The notes beneath the pieces are model-generated. The model did not search any database. It was not told the origin of the DNA and saw only the letters and a list, made by a program, of their open reading frames with translations. Shown here in pieces: positions 8,299-16,159 of a DNA stretch of 39,532 nt. Position 1 is the first letter of the stretch. Each line of letters begins with the position of its first letter. The stretch is from CAZLMW01 sp964560875 (GTDB taxonomy: Bacteria; Myxococcota_A; UBA9042): the NCBI GenBank assembly GCA_964560875.1, contig CAZLMW010000072.1:1-39532 (forward strand), read 5' to 3'. The position numbers and the translations under genes are program-made.

Positions 8299-9399
8299 AT
8301 GAGTTTCAACAAAAAAAAACCCGGCCGAACGATTCCAGGAATCCGTCAGGACGGCGAAATTGAGTCCAAGCGCTGGCCGTACCTGACTCTTCTTGTCGGT
8401 GCGCTGCCGGGACGCATGTACCGGTTCCGCGACCCCGCCACGGTGCTCGGCCGGTCGATGGACAGCGACATCAACCTCACCGACCTCGGCGTGTCGCGAT
8501 TCCACGCCCGCATCGAACGCACGGGTGAAGGCCGCGTCGAATTCATCGACCTCGGCTCGACCAACGGCAGCTTTGTCAACGGCCAGGAGGTCGCGCGGGC
8601 GGTGCTGGAGGACGGCGACAAGATCCAACTCGGCCCGACGGTCGTGCTCCGCTACAACCTGCAAGACGCGGTTGACGAGGCCTTCCAGCGCAGCCAATTC
8701 GAGGCGATGACGCGCGACGGTCTGACCGGCTGTTTCAATCGCCTGTACCTGGAAGAGGAGCTGCGCCGCGAGCTTTCATTCGCCCGGCGCGGGGGTGGCT
8801 CGCTGTCCGTCGCCATCGTCGACGTCGACCACTTCAAGCGCGTCAATGACACCTGGGGTCACGCAGCGGGGGACCAGGCGCTTGTCGAGATGGCGCACAA
8901 ACTCCGCTTCATGCTGCGTGAATACGACCTGTTGGCCCGCTACGGCGGCGAGGAATTTGCGCTGCTCATGCGCGCCACGGACATCGAAGTCGCGCACATG
9001 GTCACCGAACGCCTGCGCCGCGGAATCGAGCAAATGCGCGTGCCCATCAACGACGGCGGCTCGATCCAGATCACGATCAGCATCGGCGTCTCGAGTATGT
9101 CCGAGCACCCCAACGCCGGTCCCGATGAGCTCATGCGCCTCGCCGACATGCGCCTGTACGAAGCGAAACGCAACGGCCGCAATCGTGTCGTGGCGAGCGG
9201 CTCCGTGGTCGACCCCGAGCGGCAGACCAACCGCGTCTCGGACAGCAAGCGGCATCGGATCCGCGAAGACATCGAGACCATGGCCACCGCAGCCGCGAAC
9301 TCGGCAACCTCCGACGCCGTCGCCGGCAAAGCGACGCAAGCGGTACCCCGCCGGCGAGCGACCTCACCGATCGGCGGCGGATTCGACCTCGAGTCCTGA
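8299..9399 (+). CDS. Diguanylate cyclase with N-terminal FHA domain
   Basis: 366 residues, probably cytosolic (no signal or membrane segment). Residues about 30-115 are an FHA phosphothreonine-binding domain with VLGRS, SRFHARI and STNGSFVNG. Residues about 135-295 are a GGDEF domain with an intact active site, GGEEF at 216-220. The inhibitory I-site RxxD is present at R207-D210, exactly five residues before it, so product inhibition by c-di-GMP is expected. The tail is Ala/Thr-rich and probably disordered. The FHA domain suggests activation by a Ser/Thr kinase, and three such kinases are encoded in this window (10980, 19688, 20625). Codons 5-7 lie in a run of nine A residues (8311-8319), a possible slippage site. 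The start is chosen at the first ATG before the conserved part, with AGGGAG upstream. Confidence 0.9.
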   Translation: MSFNKKKPGRTIPGIRQDGEIESKRWPYLTLLVGALPGRMYRFRDPATVLGRSMDSDINLTDLGVSRFHARIERTGEGRVEFIDLGSTNGSFVNGQEVARAVLEDGDKIQLGPTVVLRYNLQDAVDEAFQRSQFEAMTRDGLTGCFNRLYLEEELRRELSFARRGGGSLSVAIVDVDHFKRVNDTWGHAAGDQALVEMAHKLRFMLREYDLLARYGGEEFALLMRATDIEVAHMVTERLRRGIEQMRVPINDGGSIQITISIGVSSMSEHPNAGPDELMRLADMRLYEAKRNGRNRVVASGSVVDPERQTNRVSDSKRHRIREDIETMATAAANSATSDAVAGKATQAVPRRRATSPIGGGFDLES

Positions 9400-9410
9400 G
9401 CCGCCCGGCC

Positions 9411-10865
9411 TCAAGCTTCTTTGCGGCGCCACACGAACCGGCGGAACTTCGCGTCTGCGGCGGCCGTGAAGCCGATCACGATCAGCAGCGCGATCGCGGT
9501 GCCGGCGATGCCTTTGACGGGGCTCGGCAGTCCATTCCACGCGGGTAGCTCGCGCAGGGCAAAAATGCCGGCCCAGGCGAACGAGCCCGCGACGATTGGA
9601 CGCCACAAGGCCTGCATCAACGGCCCCATTCCGATCCCCGAGATCCGTGCGTAGAACCACGTCGCGATCGGCATGATGGCCAGCATCGGGCCGGTGACCG
9701 CCCACGAGGCGCCGATGAGTCCCCATTGTCGCGTGAGCGGGATGAGCAGGGCGGCGATGAGCACGACGCGGGCGATCACCTCGCGCAGCGTGATGTGCGG
9801 TTTGCCCGAGGCGTTGAACAGCGCGCCGAACGTGCCGGACAGGGTGCGGGCGACACTGATCCCAACCAGGATGGTCAGCGGTTGGGCCGCGGGGCGCCAT
9901 TTGTCTCCGAATATGAGCGCGATGAGGTCCTCGCCACCTGCCACGAGCGCCACGGCCAGCGCGATGGAGAGCCCCCAGCAGAATCGGAGCGTGTCGACGA
10001 ACATCTTGTTGCGCGCCTTGATATCGCCGCCGCGCGCGACCGCAGCCCACGTGGGAAACGCGACCTCGCTGGCGATGGCGACGACGTTGGAGACCGGCAG
10101 CGTCGCCATCGTGTAGGCGATGACGTACACGGCCAGCTCGTCCAACCCGAGCACGCGTCCGACCACCGCGTCGTCCATTTGTGTGACCAGGAACATCAAG
10201 ATTGCGATGCCCTGGATGTTGACGCCGTACCTGAACAGCTCCTTGAACCGCTCTGTGGAGAAGCGAAAGCGCACGCGACGTGGTGCGACGACATGGGTCG
10301 CGATCGCGGTCGCCAATCCGCCGGCCACGCGCCCGATAACCACGCACCAGATGCCGATCGACGCCAGCGCGCTGCCGACCGTCAGCACAACGTCGGTGAC
10401 CGCGCCGTATGCAAGCACGAGCTTGGGATGCTTCAGGTCCACGTTGCGGGTCATCTTGACCATCGCGAGGTTGCGCAGGCCGTTGACCACGAACAGCGCG
10501 CCGCTCACCGCCAGGAACATCGTCAGCTTGGGCTCGCGGTAGAAATCGGCGACCGCGGCGGCTGAAAAGGCGACCAGCGCAGCGAGGAAGATGCCGCGAC
10601 CGATCCCGGAAACAAATGCCGTGTCGATCGCCTCGTCGAGATCGGCGTCGGGCCGCTGCACGAGAGCAGCTTCGTGACCCATCTGCGTAAACGCTTCGAT
10701 GCCGCGGTGGAGCATGAGCAGGATCGCGACCATGCCCATCTCTTCTTTGCTGAACCAACGCGCCAGGAACACCGACTTCAGCAGCTCGCCAGCGCGCTGG
10801 ATCACGAGCAGCGCCGACACCCAGAAGGTGGCCCAGCGGATCACGCGTCGGTTGATGGTCCCCAT
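9411..10865 (-). CDS. Wzx-type polysaccharide flippase (MOP superfamily)
   Basis: 484 residues from the ATG at 10865; an in-frame ATG at 10901 would add 12 residues and neither has a clear Shine-Dalgarno sequence. The protein is almost wholly membrane segments, about 12-14 hydrophobic helices. The N-terminus (WATFWVSALLVIQRAGELL, then LARWFSKEEMGMVAI) and the central NIQGIAILMFLVTQMDDAVVG and FPTWAAV segments are typical of Polysacc_synt_3/oligosaccharide flippases. These move undecaprenyl-linked repeat units from the inner to the outer face of the cytoplasmic membrane. It is divergent from the kinase-cNMP gene and close to an O-antigen ligase and glycosyltransferases, which supports a surface-glycan role. 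The C-terminus ends with a basic RRFVWRRKEA tail on the cytosolic side. Confidence 0.9.
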   Translation of the reverse strand: MGTINRRVIRWATFWVSALLVIQRAGELLKSVFLARWFSKEEMGMVAILLMLHRGIEAFTQMGHEAALVQRPDADLDEAIDTAFVSGIGRGIFLAALVAFSAAAVADFYREPKLTMFLAVSGALFVVNGLRNLAMVKMTRNVDLKHPKLVLAYGAVTDVVLTVGSALASIGIWCVVIGRVAGGLATAIATHVVAPRRVRFRFSTERFKELFRYGVNIQGIAILMFLVTQMDDAVVGRVLGLDELAVYVIAYTMATLPVSNVVAIASEVAFPTWAAVARGGDIKARNKMFVDTLRFCWGLSIALAVALVAGGEDLIALIFGDKWRPAAQPLTILVGISVARTLSGTFGALFNASGKPHITLREVIARVVLIAALLIPLTRQWGLIGASWAVTGPMLAIMPIATWFYARISGIGMGPLMQALWRPIVAGSFAWAGIFALRELPAWNGLPSPVKGIAGTAIALLIVIGFTAAADAKFRRFVWRRKEA

Positions 10866-10902
10866 GGCGCGGAATCTACAGGGTCGGAACATGACGCGCA
10901 TG

Positions 10903-10942
10903 CCGGCTGCGCAGATCGCGCCAATTCGCAGACGTCAGCCGG
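10903..10942. promoter_or_regulatory. Dyad in a divergent intergenic region
   Basis: CCGGCTG (10903-10909) and CAGCCGG (10936-10942) form 7-bp inverted arms separated by 26 bp, between the divergent flippase gene (start 10865) and kinase gene (start 10980). This is a possible operator for both; chance is not excluded in GC-rich DNA. Confidence 0.25.
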
Positions 10943-10979
10943 GTGCAGGCAGCCAAATCAGCGTGTAGACTGCCCCCCG

Positions 10980-12443
10980 ATGGCACGCAAACGTTCCGAC
11001 GGCAACCCGAAGACACCGCAGCTGAATCACGACGCGCCGGTGGCTCGCCGGCCCGCCGGTTCGAAGCTGCCTCGCGCCACGAAGAGCCCCGAGACCCGCG
11101 CAGGGACGGGCCGTCCGCTGCCGGTCGAGGACGTCCGTGACCAGCTGGTTCCCGGCCGCGTGTTGCAGGGTGATTACAAATGGCGGCTCGACAAGCGGCT
11201 CGGCAAAGGCGGCTACGGCACCGTTTTCAAAGCGACGCGGATCAGCGCGAGCGGTGATCGTGACGACCCAACGCCGCGCTTGGTCGCGATCAAAATCTTC
11301 CACGCGCCCCAGGGCGGCGATCCCAAGATGCTCCTGCGGCGCGAGTTGGCGGCCCTGCTGGCGCTGAAGTCCGACCGCATCCCGCGTGTTTACGATCACC
11401 GCATCGAAGGCACCCACGCGTTCGTCGCGATGGCCTACTACCCGCATGGCAGCCTCTTTCGCTACATGCAGCAGTTTCCGAAGATGGCCGAGCGCGAGGC
11501 CTGGAAGCTGATGCGCGACCTGCTCACCGCCCTGCGAGCGGCCCATCGAGCCGCGGTTCTGCACCTCGACATCAAGCCGGCGAACGTCCTCAAGGATGGC
11601 CGCGGGGGCTTCGTATTGACCGATTTCGGCATCTCGCAGGGCAGCCACGTTGGCACCGAGGTCGCCGCTTCAGGCCTCGGCAGTGTCGGCTACCAGGCCC
11701 CCGAACAGCGCGACGAAGAGGTCGACTTGATCGACACGCGCACCGACCTGTGGGGCGTTGGTGTGACGGTCTGGTCGTGCGTGACCGGCGTGCGCCCCAG
11801 CAAGCGACCCGAGCTGTACCAGGCCAACGACTATCACGCGCTCCCCGCGCCACGTCGCTTCAACAAACTCATCTCCCCTGTGCTCGAAGACGCGATCATG
11901 CGGATGCTCGTTCGTGACCCGGCCGGGCGTCCCGGCGGCGCGGCGGAAATGCTGGGATACATGCGCAAGCAGCTCAAAGGCGATCGGCCCGCGAGCGATC
12001 CGACAGACAGCGGCCTTGGCGATTTCGACGAGGAGGAGGCGCGGCGCGTCGTGAAGGGGCTGCTTGATCCGCTCTGGGCGACGGTTTGCAGCGGCCCGGA
12101 TGCGTGGAGTTTCCTGGCGCGCTACCGCGATGGCGACGCGATCTGCGAAGTCGGCGATCACAGTCACTTCGCCTTTGTGTTGCTGGCCGGCAAGGTCCGC
12201 ATCGAGCGCGACGGCAAGCTGCTCCACACCGAAACGCGCGAGGGCACCTTCCTCGGCGAGGTCGCCACGTTGACCGGCAACCCGCGAACCGCCGCGATGC
12301 GTGCCGCCGGCGACGTCTGGGGCATGGTTTTGAACGCCGCGGAGCTCGAGGAATTCATCGCCCTCAACCCAGCGATCGGCATTCGGATGATCCACACGCT
12401 CGCCGAGCGGCTCGTTCGAGAAGCGAAGATGAACAAGCGCTGA
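10980..12443 (+). CDS. Ser/Thr kinase fused to a cyclic-nucleotide-binding domain
   Basis: 487 residues. The first 60 are basic and Pro-rich. The Hanks kinase domain (about 65-335) is complete: glycine loop LGKGGYG (74-80), ATP lysine K105 in VAIKIF, catalytic loop HLDIKPAN with D197 (Leu replaces the usual Arg of HRD), DFG at 215-217 and APE at 240-242. Lack of the HRD arginine suggests little dependence on activation-loop phosphorylation. Residues about 370-487 are a Crp/cNMP-binding domain with a phosphate-binding cassette, FLGEVATLTGNPRTAAMRA, which keeps the Glu and Arg that bind the sugar-phosphate of cAMP or cGMP. No membrane segment is present. The kinase-then-sensor order is the reverse of eukaryotic PKG. 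It may control the adjacent glycan genes or the FHA-GGDEF protein; that is inference. Confidence 0.88.
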   Translation: MARKRSDGNPKTPQLNHDAPVARRPAGSKLPRATKSPETRAGTGRPLPVEDVRDQLVPGRVLQGDYKWRLDKRLGKGGYGTVFKATRISASGDRDDPTPRLVAIKIFHAPQGGDPKMLLRRELAALLALKSDRIPRVYDHRIEGTHAFVAMAYYPHGSLFRYMQQFPKMAEREAWKLMRDLLTALRAAHRAAVLHLDIKPANVLKDGRGGFVLTDFGISQGSHVGTEVAASGLGSVGYQAPEQRDEEVDLIDTRTDLWGVGVTVWSCVTGVRPSKRPELYQANDYHALPAPRRFNKLISPVLEDAIMRMLVRDPAGRPGGAAEMLGYMRKQLKGDRPASDPTDSGLGDFDEEEARRVVKGLLDPLWATVCSGPDAWSFLARYRDGDAICEVGDHSHFAFVLLAGKVRIERDGKLLHTETREGTFLGEVATLTGNPRTAAMRAAGDVWGMVLNAAELEEFIALNPAIGIRMIHTLAERLVREAKMNKR

Positions 12444-12664
12444 AATCAGCCGCGAAGGACCGTCTGGACTAAGCTGAATTCCCTTGCGATCACGGTGGAC
12501 TGACGGCACTCTCCGCCGCCGTTGACCCCTTTGGTGCGCGCGCGCAACCAACGGACGAAACTTCGGTGCGTGGCTGCGATCGGCGCAACGTCACGACCGG
12601 CCTGGCAAAGAACCTGTCATCGCGCGACTGAGTCGAGCTCGTCGCGGCCACCGAGAGCCATCCC

Positions 12665-14053
12665 GTGCAAAGGTACACCCCGCTGCTCGTGTTCGCGTTG
12701 ACCGCTGCGGCGGGGTTTGCCGTCATCAAGGGCGCCGCCGCGCTGGTCCTCGTGGGCTTCATCGGCATGATGCTGATGGCCGTGGTCGCCCGTGATCCGG
12801 TGACGCTGTGGGCCGTCACGCTCGTGTCCAACTGCGTGATGAACGCCATCCCGGGGTCGCCGATCCCGATGACCATCTTCAAGCCACTGTTCATCCTCTC
12901 CACGCTCATCTTCGTCGCGCTCGTGTTGCGTCGTGGTCGTGTCACCATGGCGCCGCGTTTGTGGCTCGCCGGCATGGCCTCGCTGCTGCTGATTCGCCTC
13001 GTGGCCGACGTCATTTCGCCCGCGGTCGGCAACATGTGGCGCATTTTTACGATGATCGCGCCGATCATGCTCGTGGCGTACGCGTCACAGTTCATCACCA
13101 ACATGCGCCATCACCGCACGATCGCCTTTGTCTTGATGTGCATGGCTGTGATCTCGGGCCTTTGGGCCGCCGTCGAGACACCGCCCTGGGCGCTCGGACA
13201 AGGCGTTCGCGCGCTTGGCCCCGGTGGTCAGCCGAACACGACCGCCGCCAACGCCGCCCGGCTATTCCTTTTCGCGCTGCCGTTGTTGTGGGACCGCGGC
13301 GCCCCTGCGCTCTACCGATTCATGGCCTTCGCCGGCATCCCCGCGTTCGCCTACGCCCAGTTCTCGACCGCGTCGCGCGGCGCCGTCATCGCGTTCGTCG
13401 CTGGCCTCGTCGCCTTCTCGATCACCGTTCCACGCAGTATCGGCGTCAAGCTGCTCGCACCCTTCCTGGTGGGCATCACCGTGTCCGTCGTCGCGCTCGC
13501 GGCGCCCGAATCGTTCAACCAGCGTTTCGAAGAGACGGTTCGCGTCTCCGACACGGGTGACGTCATCGAAGTGGAAGACTCATCGCGGCGTGTTCTCGCG
13601 GAGTTGGCGCTCATCATGATGCGCGAGAGCCCGATCATCGGCCACGGCGAGAAGGGCTACAACAACCGCGCCGAGCAGGTGTTCAACGGCATCGCGTACT
13701 CGGTGCATACGTCGTATCTCGGCGTCGCCGTGGCGTTTGGTGTGCCGTTCATGGTGCTCTATGTCCTGCTCTTATGGGGCGCGCTGCTCATGTTGTGGCG
13801 CATGGCGTCGGCGGCGTCTGGGATGAGACGCTACTACTACGCAGGAATGCTCGGGGCGGTCGCGTTCGAGGCGGTGTTTGCGTTCTCGGCGTCGGAATTT
13901 TTCACTCCGCTGGGCTGGACCACCATCGGGTTGGCACACCTGTACGACGAACGCAAGCCCGCTGCCGCGGAAGACGAAAACAAACCGGTGCGCCCACGCG
14001 TCATCGCGCAACCGCCGCGCGGATTCCAACGGCCGCCGATCCGTGTTCAATGA
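12665..14053 (+). CDS. O-antigen ligase/polymerase-like membrane protein
   Basis: 462 residues from a GTG start at 12665; a stop lies in frame just upstream and no ATG fits. There are about 10-12 membrane helices. A large loop between late helices holds RVLAELALIMMRESPIIGHGEKGY and VHTSYLGVAVAFGVPFMVLYV, the usual Wzy_C (PF04932) layout, and FSTASRGAVIAFVAGLV matches the conserved Ser-Arg segment of the family. Members join polysaccharide to lipid A or to another acceptor, or polymerise repeat units, on the periplasmic face; sequence alone does not separate ligase from polymerase. It leads a plus-strand run with GT2, GT4 and the sulfatase-fold gene. The cytosolic C-terminal tail is Pro/Arg-rich. 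The 221-bp gap before it shows no confident promoter. Confidence 0.82.
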   Translation: MQRYTPLLVFALTAAAGFAVIKGAAALVLVGFIGMMLMAVVARDPVTLWAVTLVSNCVMNAIPGSPIPMTIFKPLFILSTLIFVALVLRRGRVTMAPRLWLAGMASLLLIRLVADVISPAVGNMWRIFTMIAPIMLVAYASQFITNMRHHRTIAFVLMCMAVISGLWAAVETPPWALGQGVRALGPGGQPNTTAANAARLFLFALPLLWDRGAPALYRFMAFAGIPAFAYAQFSTASRGAVIAFVAGLVAFSITVPRSIGVKLLAPFLVGITVSVVALAAPESFNQRFEETVRVSDTGDVIEVEDSSRRVLAELALIMMRESPIIGHGEKGYNNRAEQVFNGIAYSVHTSYLGVAVAFGVPFMVLYVLLLWGALLMLWRMASAASGMRRYYYAGMLGAVAFEAVFAFSASEFFTPLGWTTIGLAHLYDERKPAAAEDENKPVRPRVIAQPPRGFQRPPIRVQ

Positions 14054-14077
14054 TCCCCGTGAAGAAACTGCGCTGAA

Positions 14078-14860
14078 ATGACCGCCGCCAGCCACGCATC
14101 CATCGACGCCCCCGCGATATCGGTCGTCATCCCGGTTCGCAATCGCAGCGGAATTCGCCTCGATAACTGCCTGAAATCACTGAAATGGCAGGAGCTTCCC
14201 GAGGGCGCCATGGAGGTTCTTGTCTGCGACTACGGCAGCGAACCCGAGCACGCCTCGTCCGTGGACAAGCTCGTCGCCAAGCACGACGTCCGTCTTGTGC
14301 GCGAGCAGACCGACGCGCCCTGGAACAAGAGCATCATCCTCAACATCGGCATCCAACAGGCCCGCGGCGCCCTCGTGATGTGTACCGACGCGGACATGGT
14401 CTTCTCGGCCGATTTCATCGCTGGCGTTCTCGCCCTGCACGAGCGCGACGGGGCCGCGATGGTCGTCTCGCGGTGTCTGGATCTGCCCGAATCGACAGCG
14501 GATGCGGTGTGCGACAAGGTCGGTTTTGAGGCCATGCGGGCCAAGGCCTCCGTCCGACAAACCTGTGGAACGGGAGCCTGCCAGGCGGCGCCAAAGTCGT
14601 TCTTCGAAGAGGTGCGCGGATACGACCAGGCCTACAAGCACTGGGGCGCCGAAGACGACGATATGCTGCATCGCGCGGGTCGATACGGGCTCGAAATTCG
14701 CTGGATGCCCGAGTCGACCGCGATGCTCCACCAATGGCACCCGACCCTGAAGAACACGCGGTGGTTGCAGCGGCGCATCAACGACTACCGCTACAAGCTC
14801 ACCCGCCACATCGTCGTCAAAAACAAGGCCGGCTGGGGCCGTCGCGGCGCGCTGGCCTGA
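14078..14860 (+). CDS. Family 2 glycosyltransferase
   Basis: 260 residues, GT-A fold. ISVVIPVRNRS opens the nucleotide-binding part, VLVCDYGS follows, and the metal-binding DxD is in CTDADMV at about residue 105. Near the C-terminus GYDQAYKHWGAEDDDML matches the Glyco_transf_7C/galactosyltransferase-type acceptor motif (GxD..f..WG.ED.D) found in chondroitin-polymerase-like and related bacterial transferases. Expected to move a sugar from a UDP donor onto a lipid-linked glycan at the cytosolic side of the inner membrane; donor and acceptor are unknown. It begins 24 bp after the O-antigen ligase-like gene and ends 3 bp before the GT4 gene, so all are probably on one transcript. Confidence 0.87.
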   Translation: MTAASHASIDAPAISVVIPVRNRSGIRLDNCLKSLKWQELPEGAMEVLVCDYGSEPEHASSVDKLVAKHDVRLVREQTDAPWNKSIILNIGIQQARGALVMCTDADMVFSADFIAGVLALHERDGAAMVVSRCLDLPESTADAVCDKVGFEAMRAKASVRQTCGTGACQAAPKSFFEEVRGYDQAYKHWGAEDDDMLHRAGRYGLEIRWMPESTAMLHQWHPTLKNTRWLQRRINDYRYKLTRHIVVKNKAGWGRRGALA

Positions 14861-14863
14861 CCG

Positions 14864-16159
14864 TTGAAGACCGTCCTTCTCGTCACGCGACATTTCCCCC
14901 CGGATTTCACGGTCGGTGGCAAACGCGCATGGCGATTCGCGCGCTACCTGCCGCAGTTCGGTTGGCAGGCCCATGTCTTGACGACGCAGCCCCCCGCGGG
15001 CCGTCCACACGACGACACGCCGTTGGAGCTGCCCGAAGGCACGTCCATCCGACGCACCTACTACCCGTCGTGGTGGCCCGACGAACCGCCTCGCGCGTCC
15101 GACGGAACGGTCGCGACACCGACCCGCTATGCCCGGGCCCGCGACAGTGTTGTTGCGAGGATCAAGCGCGCGACCCGTCTCCCCGCCGGCCGCGACCTGC
15201 TGCTGCGACCGCGGATGAGCCGGCACATCGCCAACGTGGCCCGGCAGGTCGGTGCCGACGCGTTATGGGTGACCAGTAGCCCCTACACCGCGACGCTTTT
15301 TGGTGTGGACGCGGCCCGGCAGACCGGCCTGCCGCTGGTGCTCGACCTGCGCGATCCATGGACGCTCAACTTCCTGTCCCAGGACAACCCGGGCTGGCAG
15401 ATGCGCACCGAGCAGGCCTGGGAACGGGCGGTTTTCCAGGCCGCCGAGCGCGTCGTTGTCACCTGTGAAGAAGCCTCGGCTGCCTATCGACGCCACATGG
15501 CCGACCTGCCGGACGAGCGCGTCGTGACGATCTACAACGCGTTTGACCCCGACCATCGACCGCAGCCCGTTGCGCGCGACGACGGCCGCTTTCAAATCGT
15601 GCATTTCGGCTCGTGCTATGGCCATCGGAGGCTGCAATCGGTGCTGGAAGCCCTGGCGGTCTTGCGCGACGAACGCGGCATGGACGTCAGCTGTGTGCGT
15701 CTTCTCAACCTCGGTCGCATGGCGGCGGAGGACCTCGAGCTGAGCGAACGACTCGGCCTGGACGCAATCGTCGAACACATGCCCTTCGTCCCGTATCGCG
15801 ACGGGCTGGCCAAGCTCGCCGCATCCGACCTGCTCTTGCTCCTCGCGTACGGCACCCAGACGCTCTTCATTCCCGCGAAACTGTACGACTACCTGCTCGT
15901 TCAACGGCCGATCCTGTGCGTCTCATCGCCCAGTGAGCTGACCGGCATCATCGACACAACCCAAACCGGCGCATGGGCCCAGCCGGGGGACATCCAGGCG
16001 ATCGGCGACTTGCTCGAGCGCGCGCTGAAGACGTGGCAAGCGGGTGGCAAGGGCATCAAGCCGGACACCGCCGAGGTGGATCGATTCTCCGCCCCGGCGA
16101 CGACCCGAGAGTTTGCGAGTTTGCTGGACGACGTCGTCGCTCAGCACGGATCACGATGA
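14864..16159 (+). CDS. Family 4 glycosyltransferase
   Basis: 431 residues from a TTG start at 14864, three bases after the preceding stop. GT-B fold: the N-terminus LLVTRHFPPDFTVGGKRAWR is typical of Glyco_transf_4 domains. LPLVLDLRDPW lies near the domain junction, and the C-terminal half has QIVHFGSCYGHRR, ASDLLLLLAYG and IPAKLYDYLLVQRPIL, the nucleotide-sugar site of GT4 (Glycos_transf_1). It is paralogous to the minus-strand gene at 30854-32176, which shares the same landmarks. Likely adds a sugar to the surface-glycan precursor in the cytosol. Its stop overlaps the start of the next gene as ATGA, indicating translational coupling. Confidence 0.85.
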   Translation: MKTVLLVTRHFPPDFTVGGKRAWRFARYLPQFGWQAHVLTTQPPAGRPHDDTPLELPEGTSIRRTYYPSWWPDEPPRASDGTVATPTRYARARDSVVARIKRATRLPAGRDLLLRPRMSRHIANVARQVGADALWVTSSPYTATLFGVDAARQTGLPLVLDLRDPWTLNFLSQDNPGWQMRTEQAWERAVFQAAERVVVTCEEASAAYRRHMADLPDERVVTIYNAFDPDHRPQPVARDDGRFQIVHFGSCYGHRRLQSVLEALAVLRDERGMDVSCVRLLNLGRMAAEDLELSERLGLDAIVEHMPFVPYRDGLAKLAASDLLLLLAYGTQTLFIPAKLYDYLLVQRPILCVSSPSELTGIIDTTQTGAWAQPGDIQAIGDLLERALKTWQAGGKGIKPDTAEVDRFSAPATTREFASLLDDVVAQHGSR

